From positions 33,550,136 through 33,614,135 of the forward strand of contig OW028580.1 in the NCBI GenBank assembly GCA_932294295.1: a stretch of DNA of 64,000 bases, in the 5' to 3' direction. Positions 34,441 to 44,411 of this stretch are shown piece by piece (position 1 is the stretch's first letter; each line of letters starts with the position of its first letter). The translations under genes and the position numbers were made by a program. The notes below the pieces were generated by a model. That model saw nothing but the letters and a program-made list of their open reading frames with translations. It searched no databases and was not told where the DNA came from. Source of the DNA: Alitta virens (Eukaryota > Annelida > Polychaeta > Phyllodocida > Nereididae).

Positions 34441-37400
34441 ATGGGAGACACTGAAGCAAATGAGCAACAAAATGGCCCCGGAGCTGTTGGAGGAGCCCCA
34501 GTGGTAAACCAATCTTTTGATGGTCTTTCTTCAATTGCCCCATTTCGTACTGACACTGATCCTGATAGACTAGCTGCATTGTGGAAGCGCTGGAAACGTA
34601 GCTTCAATTTGTATTTGAAGAGCAAGGTCATCACAGATGATGCCAGAAAACAAGCTTGTCTACTACATGTGGCTGGACCTGCTGTGCAAGATGTTTATTT
34701 CTCTGTGGTGGGGGAGGGAGATGACAAGAACTATGCAGATACCTTGAAACTGCTGGATGATCATTTTCTACCTCAACTCAATGCCCCTGTGGAAAGGCAT
34801 AAATTTAGACAAATGACACAGAGAGCAGGAGAGACTGTAGACCAATTTGTGTGCAGATTGAGACAGGCAAGTCATGGTTGTGAATTCGAAAATGTTGATA
34901 ATGCCATTTTGGATCAAGTTTTGGATCATTGTGCTTCTAATTCTCTGAGAAGAAAATTCCTTGAAAAAGAGACTTTAACGCTGCCAGTTATTTTGAAAGT
35001 GGCCAGAGCTTTCGAGGCTGTTGATCGCCAAGCCAAGGCAATTGAGTCAAGCCACAAAGTGTCTGCACCAGAGCAGGCAAAACAAGTGAATGCTATTAAC
35101 AGTAAAGGAAGCAAAGAGACATATCGAGGTGCATCTGGAGGTGCCAGAGATCGACGAAGTGTGTGTTATGCGTGCGGGAGACATGGGCATTTCGCTACAT
35201 CAGATCAATGTCCTGCAAAAGACAAGACCTGCACCGCATGTAATCAGAAAGGTCATTTCAAGATTAAATGTCCAGTTGAATACCAAAAGAGAAAAGCAGC
35301 TAAAGAAGGGAAAAAGGATAGAAAGAAGCCACAAAAGACCAAGAAAAGAGTGAATCATGTTGAGGACAGTGATGATGATGATGATGATGATTATGTGTTT
35401 AGTATGAACGATGACAGTTCCAGTGGCAATGTTGACTTAGTTGTTGGAGGAGTCAATGTTGATGGTGTGTTGATTGATTCAGGTTCCAACAGAAATGTGC
35501 TGGGACAGAGCACATGGAAAGATTTGAAGTCTCAAAGAATTGTGTGTGAGTGCAAGAAAGTCGAGAAATGCATTTACCCCTATGAGAGTACACCTTTGAA
35601 AGTGTTGGGTACATTCATAGCGCAGGTGACATGTGTGGCTAACAATGTTTCGTGTGAAGCTGAGTTCACTGTGATTGAGAGAAATGGTAGGCCATTGCTA
35701 GGCAAGAAGACAGCTGAAAAGCTTGGAGTGTTGCGTGTGGGACCAGAGCGTGGTCAGGTCCATGCTGCCAGTGCAGATGATGAGTTAATTGCTGCCTACC
35801 CAAAGCTATTCGATGGAAGTGTTGGTTTGTTGAAGGCCTATGAGCTGAGTTTACACATCGATACCAGTGTAAAACCTGTGGCGCAACCACTTAGGAGAAT
35901 TCCTTATGGTTTGAGAGACAAAGTGGACAAAAAGTTGGATGAGTTGTTGTCGTTGGGGATTATTGAGGAAGTTCCGGATGAGCCCACTTCCTGGGTATCG
36001 CCTTTAGTTGTTATTCCCAAGGGTGATGATGTCAGGATATGTGTGGACATGAGGAGGGCCAATGAGGCTATCATCCGTGAGCGACATCCAATTCCGACTA
36101 TTGATGACCTACTTACCGACATGAATGGATCTTCCGTGTTTAGCAAGCTCGATTTGAAAATGGGATTTCACCAAGTACAGCTAAAGGAAGATTGTCGTTA
36201 CATTACAACATTTGTGACACATCGTGGACTTTATCGATATCGTCGGCTGATGTTTGGAATAAGCTCTGCGCCTGAGAAATATCAGAGGTTAATCAGTGAT
36301 GTGATTCGTAAATGTGGAGATGGCGTTGCTAATATTGCAGATGACATCATTATTTTTGGCCGTGATGTTGCCGAACATGATGAGAGACTAGCGAAAGTCC
36401 TCACTACTCTACAAGATGCTGGATTAACCGTAAACAAGGCAAAGTGTGAATTTCGATTGAAGTCATTAACATTCTTTGGTCACAAGCTGACTAGTGATGG
36501 AATTTCGCCTAGTGATGAAAAGGTGAATGCGATTCTGAGAGCAGAACCACGAAAATGTGCCAGCGAGCTTAAATCGTTCTTGGGCCTTGTGCAATTTTGT
36601 GCTAGATTTATACCAGACCTGTCAACAGTGGCTGATCCACTACAACAGTTGTGCCGAAAATCGAGAGAGTTTGTGTGGGGTGTAGAACAACATTCTGCAT
36701 TTGAAACTTTGAAAAATCGCATCGCTTCATCTGAGACCTTGGCCTACTTCAGAGTAGATAGCAAGACTAGAGTCATTGCTGACGCATCACCATATGGACT
36801 GGGTGCGGTGTTAACACAACTGCAGAATAACCAATGGCGAGTGATTTCGTATGCTTCCCGTAGTCTCAGTGATGTTGAACGGCGATACAGCCAAACTGAG
36901 AAGGAGAGTTTAGCTCTTGTGTGGGCCTGTGAGAGGTTCAGTCTTTATCTTCATGGTCTGCCATTCGAATTAGAGACTGATCATAAACCTCTAGAGAATA
37001 TCTTCAGTGCGAAATCTAAACCTCCAGCTCGGATTGAACGATGGGTGTTGAGACTACAAGCATTCAACATGAAAGTTGTCTACAGGCCAGGAAAGACAAA
37101 TATTGCAGATTGTTTGTCGCGCCTTAACAGGAAGCCTCATGGTAAAGGTGCAAAATCTGATGAAATTTGTGCACTTGTGGAATGTTGTGTGCCAAATGCC
37201 ATTATGGTATCAGAGTTTGAAGAAGCTTCGAAATCAGATCAAGAAATTGAACTAATTCGTGATGCGATAATGTCAGGCCAATGGAAAGACTCTAAAAGGA
37301 CAAAATATCTTCATGTCAAGGACGAGTTATGTGTTTATGGAAACATTGTGCTGAGAGGGACACGTCTTCTTGTTCCTGAGAGTTTACGTAAGAGAAGCCT

Positions 37401-38547
37401 TGAGCTTGCTCACGAGGGCCATCAAGGAATTGTAAAGACAAAGGCCAGACTGAGAACTAAAGTCTGGTGGCCCAAAATGGACAAAGACACAGAGAAATAC
37501 TGTAAAAGTTGTTATGGGTGTCAGATGGTGAGTCATGGACCAAACCCTGAGCCTATGGCTAGAGTTGTGCCCCCCAGTGGTCCTTGGCAAGACTGTGCTC
37601 TAGATTTAATGGGACCACTCCCTACTGGAGAAACATTAGCTGTAATTGTTGACTATTACAGTAGATACTTCGAAGTTGGTGTTTTCGGATCCACTGTGAC
37701 ATCTAAGATTGTGTCTTTTCTTACATCAACATTTGCAAGATTCGGAATACCATATTCTCTGAGGACGGACAATGGACCGCAATTCATATCTGAAGAATTT
37801 CAGAATTTTGTTCAAGCGAATGGAATTGAACATTACACATCGACTCCACTTTGGCCTCAAGCAAATGGGGAAGTGGAACGTCAGAATCGGACTTTACTTA
37901 AATGCCTTACAATCGCCCATGCGGAAGGCAAGAAATGGAGAGAGGAATTACAATCATTCCTCATGGCATATCGCTCAACCCCCCAAGTATCGACAGGCGT
38001 ATCTCCGTATAGCCTCATGTTTGGGAGGGAAATGAAAACGAAATTACCACAACTGAGACCTGAGGAAACAATCCTAAATGAAAGTGTTCGTGATCGTGAT
38101 ATGGAGTACAAAAAATCTCAGAAATTATATGCTGATAAGTGTCGAGGTGCAAAATTTGATCCTATTGACATAGGTGATGATGTCTTAGTACGTACCCCGA
38201 AAACTAACAAATTATCTCCCAAGTACCATGCTGAACCTGGTACTATTGTGAAAAGGATAGGAGGGGAGGTAACGGTGCAAAGACAAGATGGAACGCAAAT
38301 TAGACGACACACAACAGCAGTCAAGAAACTAGTTCATCGCGAACCAGAAAAGACCTCGCATCAAGATCGTGGTGTTGTTACAAATTCTGGGATCCAAAAT
38401 GATCCTATCGAAACCTCAAGTGAGATTGTTCCAAGAGAAATTGACAATAACATTAATGACACTATTGAAAATACATTGCCAACGTCAGGAAGACCAGCAA
38501 GAACAACTAAGCTTCCTGAAAAGTTCAAAGACTTTGTGATGAAATGA
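34441..38547 (+). CDS. Ty3/gypsy Gag-Pol polyprotein, 1368 residues
   Basis: Single-frame polyprotein; the ATG at 34441 (aaaATGG) is chosen because the 20 upstream codons lack an ATG. Gag occupies about residues 1-310 and ends in two CCHC zinc knuckles (CYACGRHGHF, CTACNQKGHF). A basic stretch and a seven-Asp run from a GAT repeat follow. The aspartic protease active site is DSGSN. Reverse transcriptase has VDMRRAN, KLDLKMGFHQ and a catalytic NIADD in place of the commoner YxDD. RNase H has DASPYGLGAVLTQ and ETDHKPL. Integrase has the HHCC finger (HEGHQG to CYGCQ) and D-D-E residues in LDLMGP, RTDNGPQF and ANGEVERQN. The C-terminus has a GPY/F-like module and no chromodomain. Gag and Pol share one frame, so no frameshift is needed. 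Confidence 0.97.
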   Translation: MGDTEANEQQNGPGAVGGAPVVNQSFDGLSSIAPFRTDTDPDRLAALWKRWKRSFNLYLKSKVITDDARKQACLLHVAGPAVQDVYFSVVGEGDDKNYADTLKLLDDHFLPQLNAPVERHKFRQMTQRAGETVDQFVCRLRQASHGCEFENVDNAILDQVLDHCASNSLRRKFLEKETLTLPVILKVARAFEAVDRQAKAIESSHKVSAPEQAKQVNAINSKGSKETYRGASGGARDRRSVCYACGRHGHFATSDQCPAKDKTCTACNQKGHFKIKCPVEYQKRKAAKEGKKDRKKPQKTKKRVNHVEDSDDDDDDDYVFSMNDDSSSGNVDLVVGGVNVDGVLIDSGSNRNVLGQSTWKDLKSQRIVCECKKVEKCIYPYESTPLKVLGTFIAQVTCVANNVSCEAEFTVIERNGRPLLGKKTAEKLGVLRVGPERGQVHAASADDELIAAYPKLFDGSVGLLKAYELSLHIDTSVKPVAQPLRRIPYGLRDKVDKKLDELLSLGIIEEVPDEPTSWVSPLVVIPKGDDVRICVDMRRANEAIIRERHPIPTIDDLLTDMNGSSVFSKLDLKMGFHQVQLKEDCRYITTFVTHRGLYRYRRLMFGISSAPEKYQRLISDVIRKCGDGVANIADDIIIFGRDVAEHDERLAKVLTTLQDAGLTVNKAKCEFRLKSLTFFGHKLTSDGISPSDEKVNAILRAEPRKCASELKSFLGLVQFCARFIPDLSTVADPLQQLCRKSREFVWGVEQHSAFETLKNRIASSETLAYFRVDSKTRVIADASPYGLGAVLTQLQNNQWRVISYASRSLSDVERRYSQTEKESLALVWACERFSLYLHGLPFELETDHKPLENIFSAKSKPPARIERWVLRLQAFNMKVVYRPGKTNIADCLSRLNRKPHGKGAKSDEICALVECCVPNAIMVSEFEEASKSDQEIELIRDAIMSGQWKDSKRTKYLHVKDELCVYGNIVLRGTRLLVPESLRKRSLELAHEGHQGIVKTKARLRTKVWWPKMDKDTEKYCKSCYGCQMVSHGPNPEPMARVVPPSGPWQDCALDLMGPLPTGETLAVIVDYYSRYFEVGVFGSTVTSKIVSFLTSTFARFGIPYSLRTDNGPQFISEEFQNFVQANGIEHYTSTPLWPQANGEVERQNRTLLKCLTIAHAEGKKWREELQSFLMAYRSTPQVSTGVSPYSLMFGREMKTKLPQLRPEETILNESVRDRDMEYKKSQKLYADKCRGAKFDPIDIGDDVLVRTPKTNKLSPKYHAEPGTIVKRIGGEVTVQRQDGTQIRRHTTAVKKLVHREPEKTSHQDRGVVTNSGIQNDPIETSSEIVPREIDNNINDTIENTLPTSGRPARTTKLPEKFKDFVMK

Positions 38548-38855
38548 CTTTATTGTGATTAATGGACTGTGCTTTATTGTAACCTTTATTTGTGTGCACC
38601 CAATTTATTGATTTATTGAGATCACAGATAACTTGTTTTAACTGATGATCATAGCTTTGCATGTGCCACTGATAATGAGTGAAATATGTGCTAGTTAAGT
38701 AACTTTGCTTACATTTATCACTTATATACTATAGTGATTGTATTATATGTTCAATTGATTTATTGGCTGTCTTGTAATTCATATGTGCTTAAGAGAGTTG
38801 CTTGAGAAGTTGTGTTTACTTAAGAAGTTGAATTAACTTGAGAAGTTATAAAACT
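38548..38855 (+). other. Retrotransposon 3' non-coding region
   Basis: About 300 bp between the stop codon and the polypurine tract. It contains three copies of 'ctt(g/a)agaagtt' near 38808-38848. No envelope frame. Confidence 0.7.
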
Positions 38856-38869
38856 AAAGAAGGGAGGGA
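38856..38869 (+). promoter_or_regulatory. Polypurine tract
   Basis: 'aaagaagggaggga' lies directly against the 3' LTR and would prime plus-strand synthesis. Confidence 0.9.
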
Positions 38870-39067
38870 TGTAGTGTACTGACTGTACTGTGTCGCCCTC
38901 TGGTGTTAATGTGCGCAGCGTTGTTGTAACTGCTTGACGTTATTATTGTACCACCTGATTTTTACTAGTGGGAGATTTTCGAATGTGAGAGCATGGCTGC
39001 ATTTTGTACAATTTGGGAACTCAAGAATATACTTGTCAACTGTTAAAAAGCGTTCATCATCATTACA
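38870..39067 (+). repeat. 3' LTR of the Ty3/gypsy element
   Basis: 198 bp, TG...CA, identical to the 5' LTR. Followed by the target duplicate 'gataa'. Confidence 0.97.
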
Positions 39068-39313
39068 GATAATAAGTGAAATCAATTTTTTAACCAGTTC
39101 CGGTTGGCTTGTCCACTGTGTAGCCTATCGTCTACGGGAAGTGAGCTGCGCTCGCCGCCTGCACCAGTCTAGCACACAATTCGTGAGAAGGTGGAAACAA
39201 AAAATAATATGGCTGAAGCTGAACCAGTTGCTCGAGTGGGAATGTGAAGGCGACAGTGAAGGGGTTTGGACGTATATTTTTTTTAAGACTTTTGTAAAAG
39301 CAAGGCTGCGCAC

Positions 39314-41474
39314 ATGACTTCAGCTATTGCCAGCGATGGCAGGATTGTAGAAGTGTGTGTGACCGATGCAGCATTTTACAAAGTGAAAGTGCATTGCTTC
39401 TATACTTTGAAGAATGTAGAGTTATCTGGGGACTTTGAGAAAGCTGAAGGAAACATATCAGTTATGATTCATCAGAGGAGTAAGGTAAGCAAGAATATGT
39501 AAATTAATAGAATTGTTGTCATGAGTTATGTCTTGTGAGGCAAAGCTGTGCGAGTTGAGATTGGGATCGCAATCACATTTGTTTAGCAACTTTTCACTTT
39601 GCGGACTTTCGTCAGGGATTGATTAAGAAATTCATTAATTGTTGGACATTCAATAAAATATGGCTTTAACCACTTTGTCAAGTTTATGTTGCAAAATATT
39701 TCAAGTTTTGAGTGTTGGCAGATGGTTTGATCGTTCTAATCACATACTGCAACTAATCGATTTTTATTCATACAAAAACGTAAAGCAAATATTCATGTTG
39801 TTATATATTGTAAGTTATTTATAAAGAATGATCTTTAATGGGGTATAATTGGTGGAAATAATTATAATAATTATCAGTACATAGTAGAACGTAGAGAAGC
39901 AGTCTGGCAGTTTTAAGGTAATATTTGCTATCAAAGTTGGGAAGTTTTGAAATGATGTCGCTTGTGAAGTCAATGTGGCTTGTAATATATTTATAGCAAG
40001 TAAAGTATAGTAGAAGTTTTATTAACTTGATGCGTAGAGTCTGGTTTGTAAGCATAAGTCATTGAGGCACTGAGGAAATGTACGCCAGGCAAATCCAGCG
40101 GAGTTGGCGTATTATCATAATTTATTCATGTGACGAACGTGATTAGAGCTGTCAAACTAACAGAAACAATAACATGGGGCTTGCCCTCTGATCAAAACGT
40201 ATGATAGCCATTTATATGGAGTGTGAAAACAGTTTACCTAATTTAGAATGACTTTTAATAGCTTTAATTCATATATACAGACCATTTCAAGAGTAAACAA
40301 ACCCTTGTGGTTGATGGTGGTTGTATCCATTCTCATTTACATATAACGTTTGGGTCTCTGCTGCTTGGCTAGTTTGAAGCTCAATCTCGACTTATTTACT
40401 GGAGCCTTTGTTGGAGTGCATTGAGGTAGATTAGGAGTTGAGGCGATGGTAATGATATGAGATGGGAGCAAGTTGGTTGTTGTGGTAAAAAGTTTGTGTG
40501 TCCCAAATGTATGCAAGTTCATTAGTCAATTTAATTTTTGCCAGGCTTTCTATTGTGAGACTGATTTGGTTGTTGACGAATTTGTGTCATGACAAATTGA
40601 CTTTTCTTCTAGATTTTATGTTAAATTATATTCAAAATGGAAATGTTTTGTTAAGTGTAAATGTAAGGGTTGTTGTACTTATGGAAATGTTCGAATTATA
40701 ATATCGTTATATTTACATTATGAATTATTTTGCTTTCAGGTATTCAAACGGCTGCCTTTCGATTATAACCAGGAAACAATTAGAAGATTCATGAATGCTG
40801 AAGTTATTGGTATACCTTTGGCTCTGCACAGTCCTTGCAAGAGAAGGATTAGCCTGGAGGGATGCATTGCATCTGTAAGTTATTAGTCATCAATTATTGC
40901 ATTCATTATTATTTTGAAATAAAATACATTAGTTGACAGTAGTGAATACAAATTTATAGGTGACAAAATTTCAGGTTGTATGCAGAAAATATGGGAAATT
41001 TCAGAAATGGACGATTTGTACTGATGTAAGTTAAATGTTTCAAAATTTCAGATGTCCCCTACTAAAAGAGGGGCGAATGGCGCTTGGACAAGGACTGATA
41101 TGACGTTGGAGGATACAGCGTCATCAGCATCTATTGATGTTAAATTTTGGGGTGAAGGCTGGATCACTAAACTTGAGAAACTTAACCGTGGGCAGAAGGT
41201 GAGGGTATTGAATGTGGAAACTTCAATGTTCCAAAACAAGTTGGAGTGCAAAACAACGGATACAACAGAAGTGAATGTAATTTTAAGTCATATTAAATTG
41301 CAATGCAATTGTAAGGCAATATACATGTACAATTAATTTGACACATTTATATTAAAATGCTTCTTGTTATACCATATGTAACAAGTTGAATATGTTATAT
41401 TACTTTTTGAGGAAGAAGTATTGCCAACAATGGAGAAGAACTTGGTGTTGGTCAGCATAGAAGTTGATGAGTAA
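39314..41474 (+). CDS. Four-exon gene, OB-fold-like C-terminal half, unknown function
   Basis: Exons 39314-39484, 40740-40874, 41052-41276 and 41412-41474 are joined by GT-AG introns, all in phase 0, giving 197 residues plus stop. The clean phase and the lack of stops support a real gene. The first half (KVKVHCFYTLKNVELSGDFE; RLPFDYNQETIRRFMNAEV) is unrecognised. The second half (MSPTKRGANGAWTRTDMTLE; IDVKFWGEGWITKL; GQKVRVLNVETSMFQNKLEC; NLVLVSIEVDE) has the strand pattern and the KFWGE / VxNVETSxF signature of replication protein A-type OB folds, so nucleic-acid binding is possible; this is inference. An upstream ATG at 39209 in the same frame is closed after 12 codons, so it is either an upstream ORF or a spliced alternative start. 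The retrotransposon ends 247 bp before the start codon. Confidence 0.68.
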
Positions 41475-41516
41475 GTGAAAATCATTAATCCAAGTTAAGG
41501 TGACATTGATAACAAT

Positions 41517-41569
41517 TTTAATTTTCACTTAGCATGCTAAGAGTCTTAGCATGCTAAGTGAAAATTAAA
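41517..41569. repeat. Perfect 25-bp hairpin downstream of the OB-fold gene
   Basis: The arms 41517-41541 and 41545-41569 are exact complements around a 3-base loop (agt); each holds 'ttagcatgctaa', itself a palindrome. It begins 42 bp after the stop codon. It could shape the 3' end of the mRNA or be a tiny fold-back insertion. Confidence 0.85.
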
Positions 41570-41689
41570 TTTTTTAAGATCGGGACTAGAATTAGCGATG
41601 CTAGAAGGCAAATCGTGATGGAAAGTCAATCTTAAGTAAAAAAAACATAGGCTGCTGCAGCAACATTACCCTCGACCACTCATAAGTCA

Positions 41690-41860
41690 TATATATATGT
41701 CAAAACAGCTACAAGCTATGTGTACAAATGGCCCAAAAAGGCTACATTCATAAATTTATGTCCGAAACTGCTACGTGTTCATACATTAAAACGGCTACAC
41801 TTTGTCTTTATATACCAAAACGGCTACACTTTTATACAGCAAACGTCTACTTTTTATGAT
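41690..41860. repeat. Degenerate repeat of 'aaaacggctacacttt'
   Basis: Five or six copies about 25-40 bp apart, with variants 'aaaacagctaca', 'aaaaggctacatt' and 'gaaactgctacgt'. Confidence 0.65.
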
Positions 41861-41914
41861 GAAAACAAGGGGCAGATGATCAGGGGGGGGGGGGAGCACT
41901 GTAGACGGATTGTT

Positions 41915-42065
41915 GGTCCTGTCGTCTAAGGTGAATGTCATCAATTGGTCGAGTCGTCCAAAAAAAAGTTGACCCGTCTACTAAAGAGCTGGTTCACTCG
42001 TCAAAAATGTTGGTTAACTCGTCAAAATTAGTCAAGTCGACAATAATCCTGGTTAATTTCGTCAG
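41915..42065. repeat. Degenerate repeat of 'tggttaactcgtcaaaa'
   Basis: About six units built on 'gtcgtc-aa' and 'ctcgtcaaaa' follow the preceding array after a G run. Different unit, same layout. Confidence 0.6.
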
Positions 42066-42104
42066 CAACAGATAGCTGCTGCAACTTAACACTACCTATC
42101 TAAC

Positions 42105-42415
42105 TACCTAGCTATATATCTATCTAACTGTCGGTCTATCTATCTATCTATTCTATCTATTCTATCTACCTACCTATCTATCTATCTAACTGTCTGTCTT
42201 TCTATCTACCTATCTACCTACCTATCTATCTAACTAACTGTCTGTCTGTCTATCTATCTATATATCTATCCATCTTTCTACCTAGCTATCTATCTATCTA
42301 ACTGTCGGTCTGTCTTTCTAACTATCTGTCTATCTATCTATCTATCTATCTATCTAATTATCTTTATAACTTATAGATCTATCTGATCTCTTATCTCTTA
42401 TACATCTATCTTATG
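42105..42415. repeat. (TATC)n/(CTAC)n/(CTGT)n microsatellite
   Basis: Long interrupted tetranucleotide tract with higher-order alternation of TATC blocks and 'taactgtcggtctg' blocks. Confidence 0.93.
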
Positions 42416-42639
42416 AAGTTATTAAAGTTGAAAACAAATACGCCTTATCTACCCAAATGGATGTCATTTTAATCATACAATTTAGGGAATGGAGCAAACA
42501 AAACAGTTATAGCTTTTCTCCTCATTATCATTATCATGAAAACATATGATACAGATGTCAAATGAAAGTTTAGAAAGTGAAAGTAGGAAACAATTGCTTT
42601 CTTATGATCAGCTTGAAAAACGGACTATTGGGATAAGGT

Positions 42640-43339
42640 CACAGCTTTGCCTCACATGTAATAAGTCAATGGAATTATATGATTAGCAAGATGCTCTGTT
42701 TCAGAAAACTGAATAAATTCATCAGGTGCAGCATATAATGTGAGGGATGAGGCTAGTTTAATTTAACAATTGTGACGAGCAATGGAAAATCTATCAGCGG
42801 GGTGCTTTTTCCAGGGAGCTAACTTCACCAGGTGAGTCATATGTTAAGTTGGCTCCCTGATTTCAGCTCCCTCAAAGTTCCCTGAGAGCTCCCTGGACCA
42901 TAATATAGGACCAGTAACACTGGCGGAGGGGGGGGGGGAGCTGCATGGGTAATTACATTCCTCATCCTAAAAGTTGGAAAATGCCCTCTATTCAACACAT
43001 GATTTGACTGCATAGACAGGTACTCAGAATCTTGAATTTTTTTTCATAGATAGACCACATATAGGATAGTTCATGGTGAAAAATATCTGTCTTGCTCAAA
43101 TGGCTTCAATGAAGAAATAAATCCAGAATTTGTGGTATTTTTTATATACATGTGCGAGTACTTGTTTGAGATTTCCTTACATTTGGAAAGCTATATCTCA
43201 GCAATGGTTGGCTGTATGAAGCTCAAATTTATCATGCATTATGTCCCAGGCTAATATTTTCAGGAAATGTCAACATGAAAGAGAGCATCTTGACAATCAA
43301 TGAATTCCATTGACTTATTACAAGTGAGGCAAAACTGTG
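42640..43339. mobile_element. 700-bp non-autonomous element with about 65-bp terminal inverted repeats
   Basis: Left end 42640-42710 ('cacagctttgcctcac...aataagtcaatggaatt') is mirrored at 43277-43339 ('aattccattgacttatta...gtgaggcaaaactgtg'). The interior is non-coding and holds a second fold-back around 42811-42900 ('ccagggagct...agctccctgg'). Confidence 0.72.
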
Positions 43340-44220
43340 GGCAACTGCAGGTACATCTGTGTTTACTTTTTATATTATCTACAAAATTCAGTTTACCTGT
43401 GAAAATGTATGAAGACTATTTTATCACTCTAAAAGTGTTAGAATTGGATTCCCTGACCCAGAAAAAACATAGGATTAGAGTATTTACATGACTTTCTATC
43501 TCAATTACAAGCTCAGATATCAAATTTTATGCTTTTTCGGGGTGGCCATTTTGAAATCCAAGATGGCCGCCATAACAGCATAGGAAAATTTGGAAACATT
43601 GGTTTTTCTAATCTCACTGCCATAAGCTTTCAAAAAATGTATAGCTTTACCAATCCCCAAGAATAGCCAACAAGAATACATCTATATCACTGCCCACTGA
43701 AAGATACATTAATATAGTTCTTAGATGAAAAGTTAAACTATCCTAATTCAATGAAGACTCAGTTGTGACATTTACAACAGGTGTTTTTCCAGCTTTAATT
43801 ATCTTGTAATCTCATTTAGAATGATGCTAGTAATACAAAAACTAAATTAGGAACTGACGACTGACTTAACAAAAATTATAAGTGCCTCATGTGCATTTTT
43901 TTTCTTTTTTTGTTTGGTCACGGGCCTACCCAGCCTAATGGGTAATCCGTCCCCGATTACTACTGATGCTACTACTACTACTACTACTACTACTGCACAA
44001 CAAATCAATTTAGCCCTAGCAGGAGGTAAATTGTTGTTCATTTTCCTTATGCTATCTGGTAGGTAGGTAGGTAGATAGATCGATAGATAGATAGATAGAT
44101 AGACATAAAAGGAGGAAGAAGCAAGAATTAAATGAGGCAGTAACAAGTCAATTGCAATTCACTATAATCATGATAATTGCGTATTCCCAAAGAAAGAACG
44201 AGCAATCAAGAATCGATCAC
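43340..44220. other. Intergenic with two microsatellites
   Basis: (TAC)n at about 43960-43995 and (GGTA)n/(GATA)n at 44057-44103. No gene recognised. Confidence 0.5.
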
Positions 44221-44337
44221 GTCTTCCCCCAGCTAACCCTAAAATCCCACACTTATGGTTTCGCAGAACCTCGGACTCGCGGGCCCGCGGAATCGGACTT
44301 GTGGGCCCTCGGACTAGTGGGAAGACACCTTATATTA
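44221..44337. repeat. GC-rich mini-repeat bounded by GTCTTCCC/GGGAAGAC
   Basis: Three units of 'tcggact(c/t/a)g(c/t)ggg' at 44271-44332 lie in a CpG-rich patch. An 8-bp inverted repeat bounds the segment. It could be part of a promoter for the putative transcript that follows. Confidence 0.5.
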
Positions 44338-44411
44338 TAAGAGGGGCGTCGTCACCAGTCCAAAACGTGGCTAGCTAGTGAATGTAGTTTTAACTCTAAA
44401 CTTCTGTCGAA

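Larger units (their letters stand above)
33912..39067 (+). mobile_element. Complete Ty3/gypsy LTR retrotransposon
   Basis: 5,156-bp element with two 198-bp LTRs, a 5-bp target duplication 'gataa' (33907-33911 and 39068-39072), a primer-binding site directly after the 5' LTR, a polypurine tract directly before the 3' LTR, and one Gag-Pol frame without interruption. The domain order PR-RT-RNaseH-IN identifies Ty3/gypsy (Metaviridae). No envelope gene. The LTRs are identical base for base, so the insertion is recent and the element may be mobile. It separates the CpG-rich patch at 33.55-33.67 kb from the gene at 39.31 kb. Confidence 0.97.

Noticed and set aside
38548..38869. An envelope gene in the Ty3/gypsy element
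   Set aside because: The region after Pol is only about 300 bp and has no suitable open frame.
42105..42415. Regularly spaced repeats that could suggest a CRISPR array
   Set aside because: The units are 4-bp microsatellite repeats without unique spacers, in a eukaryotic context.
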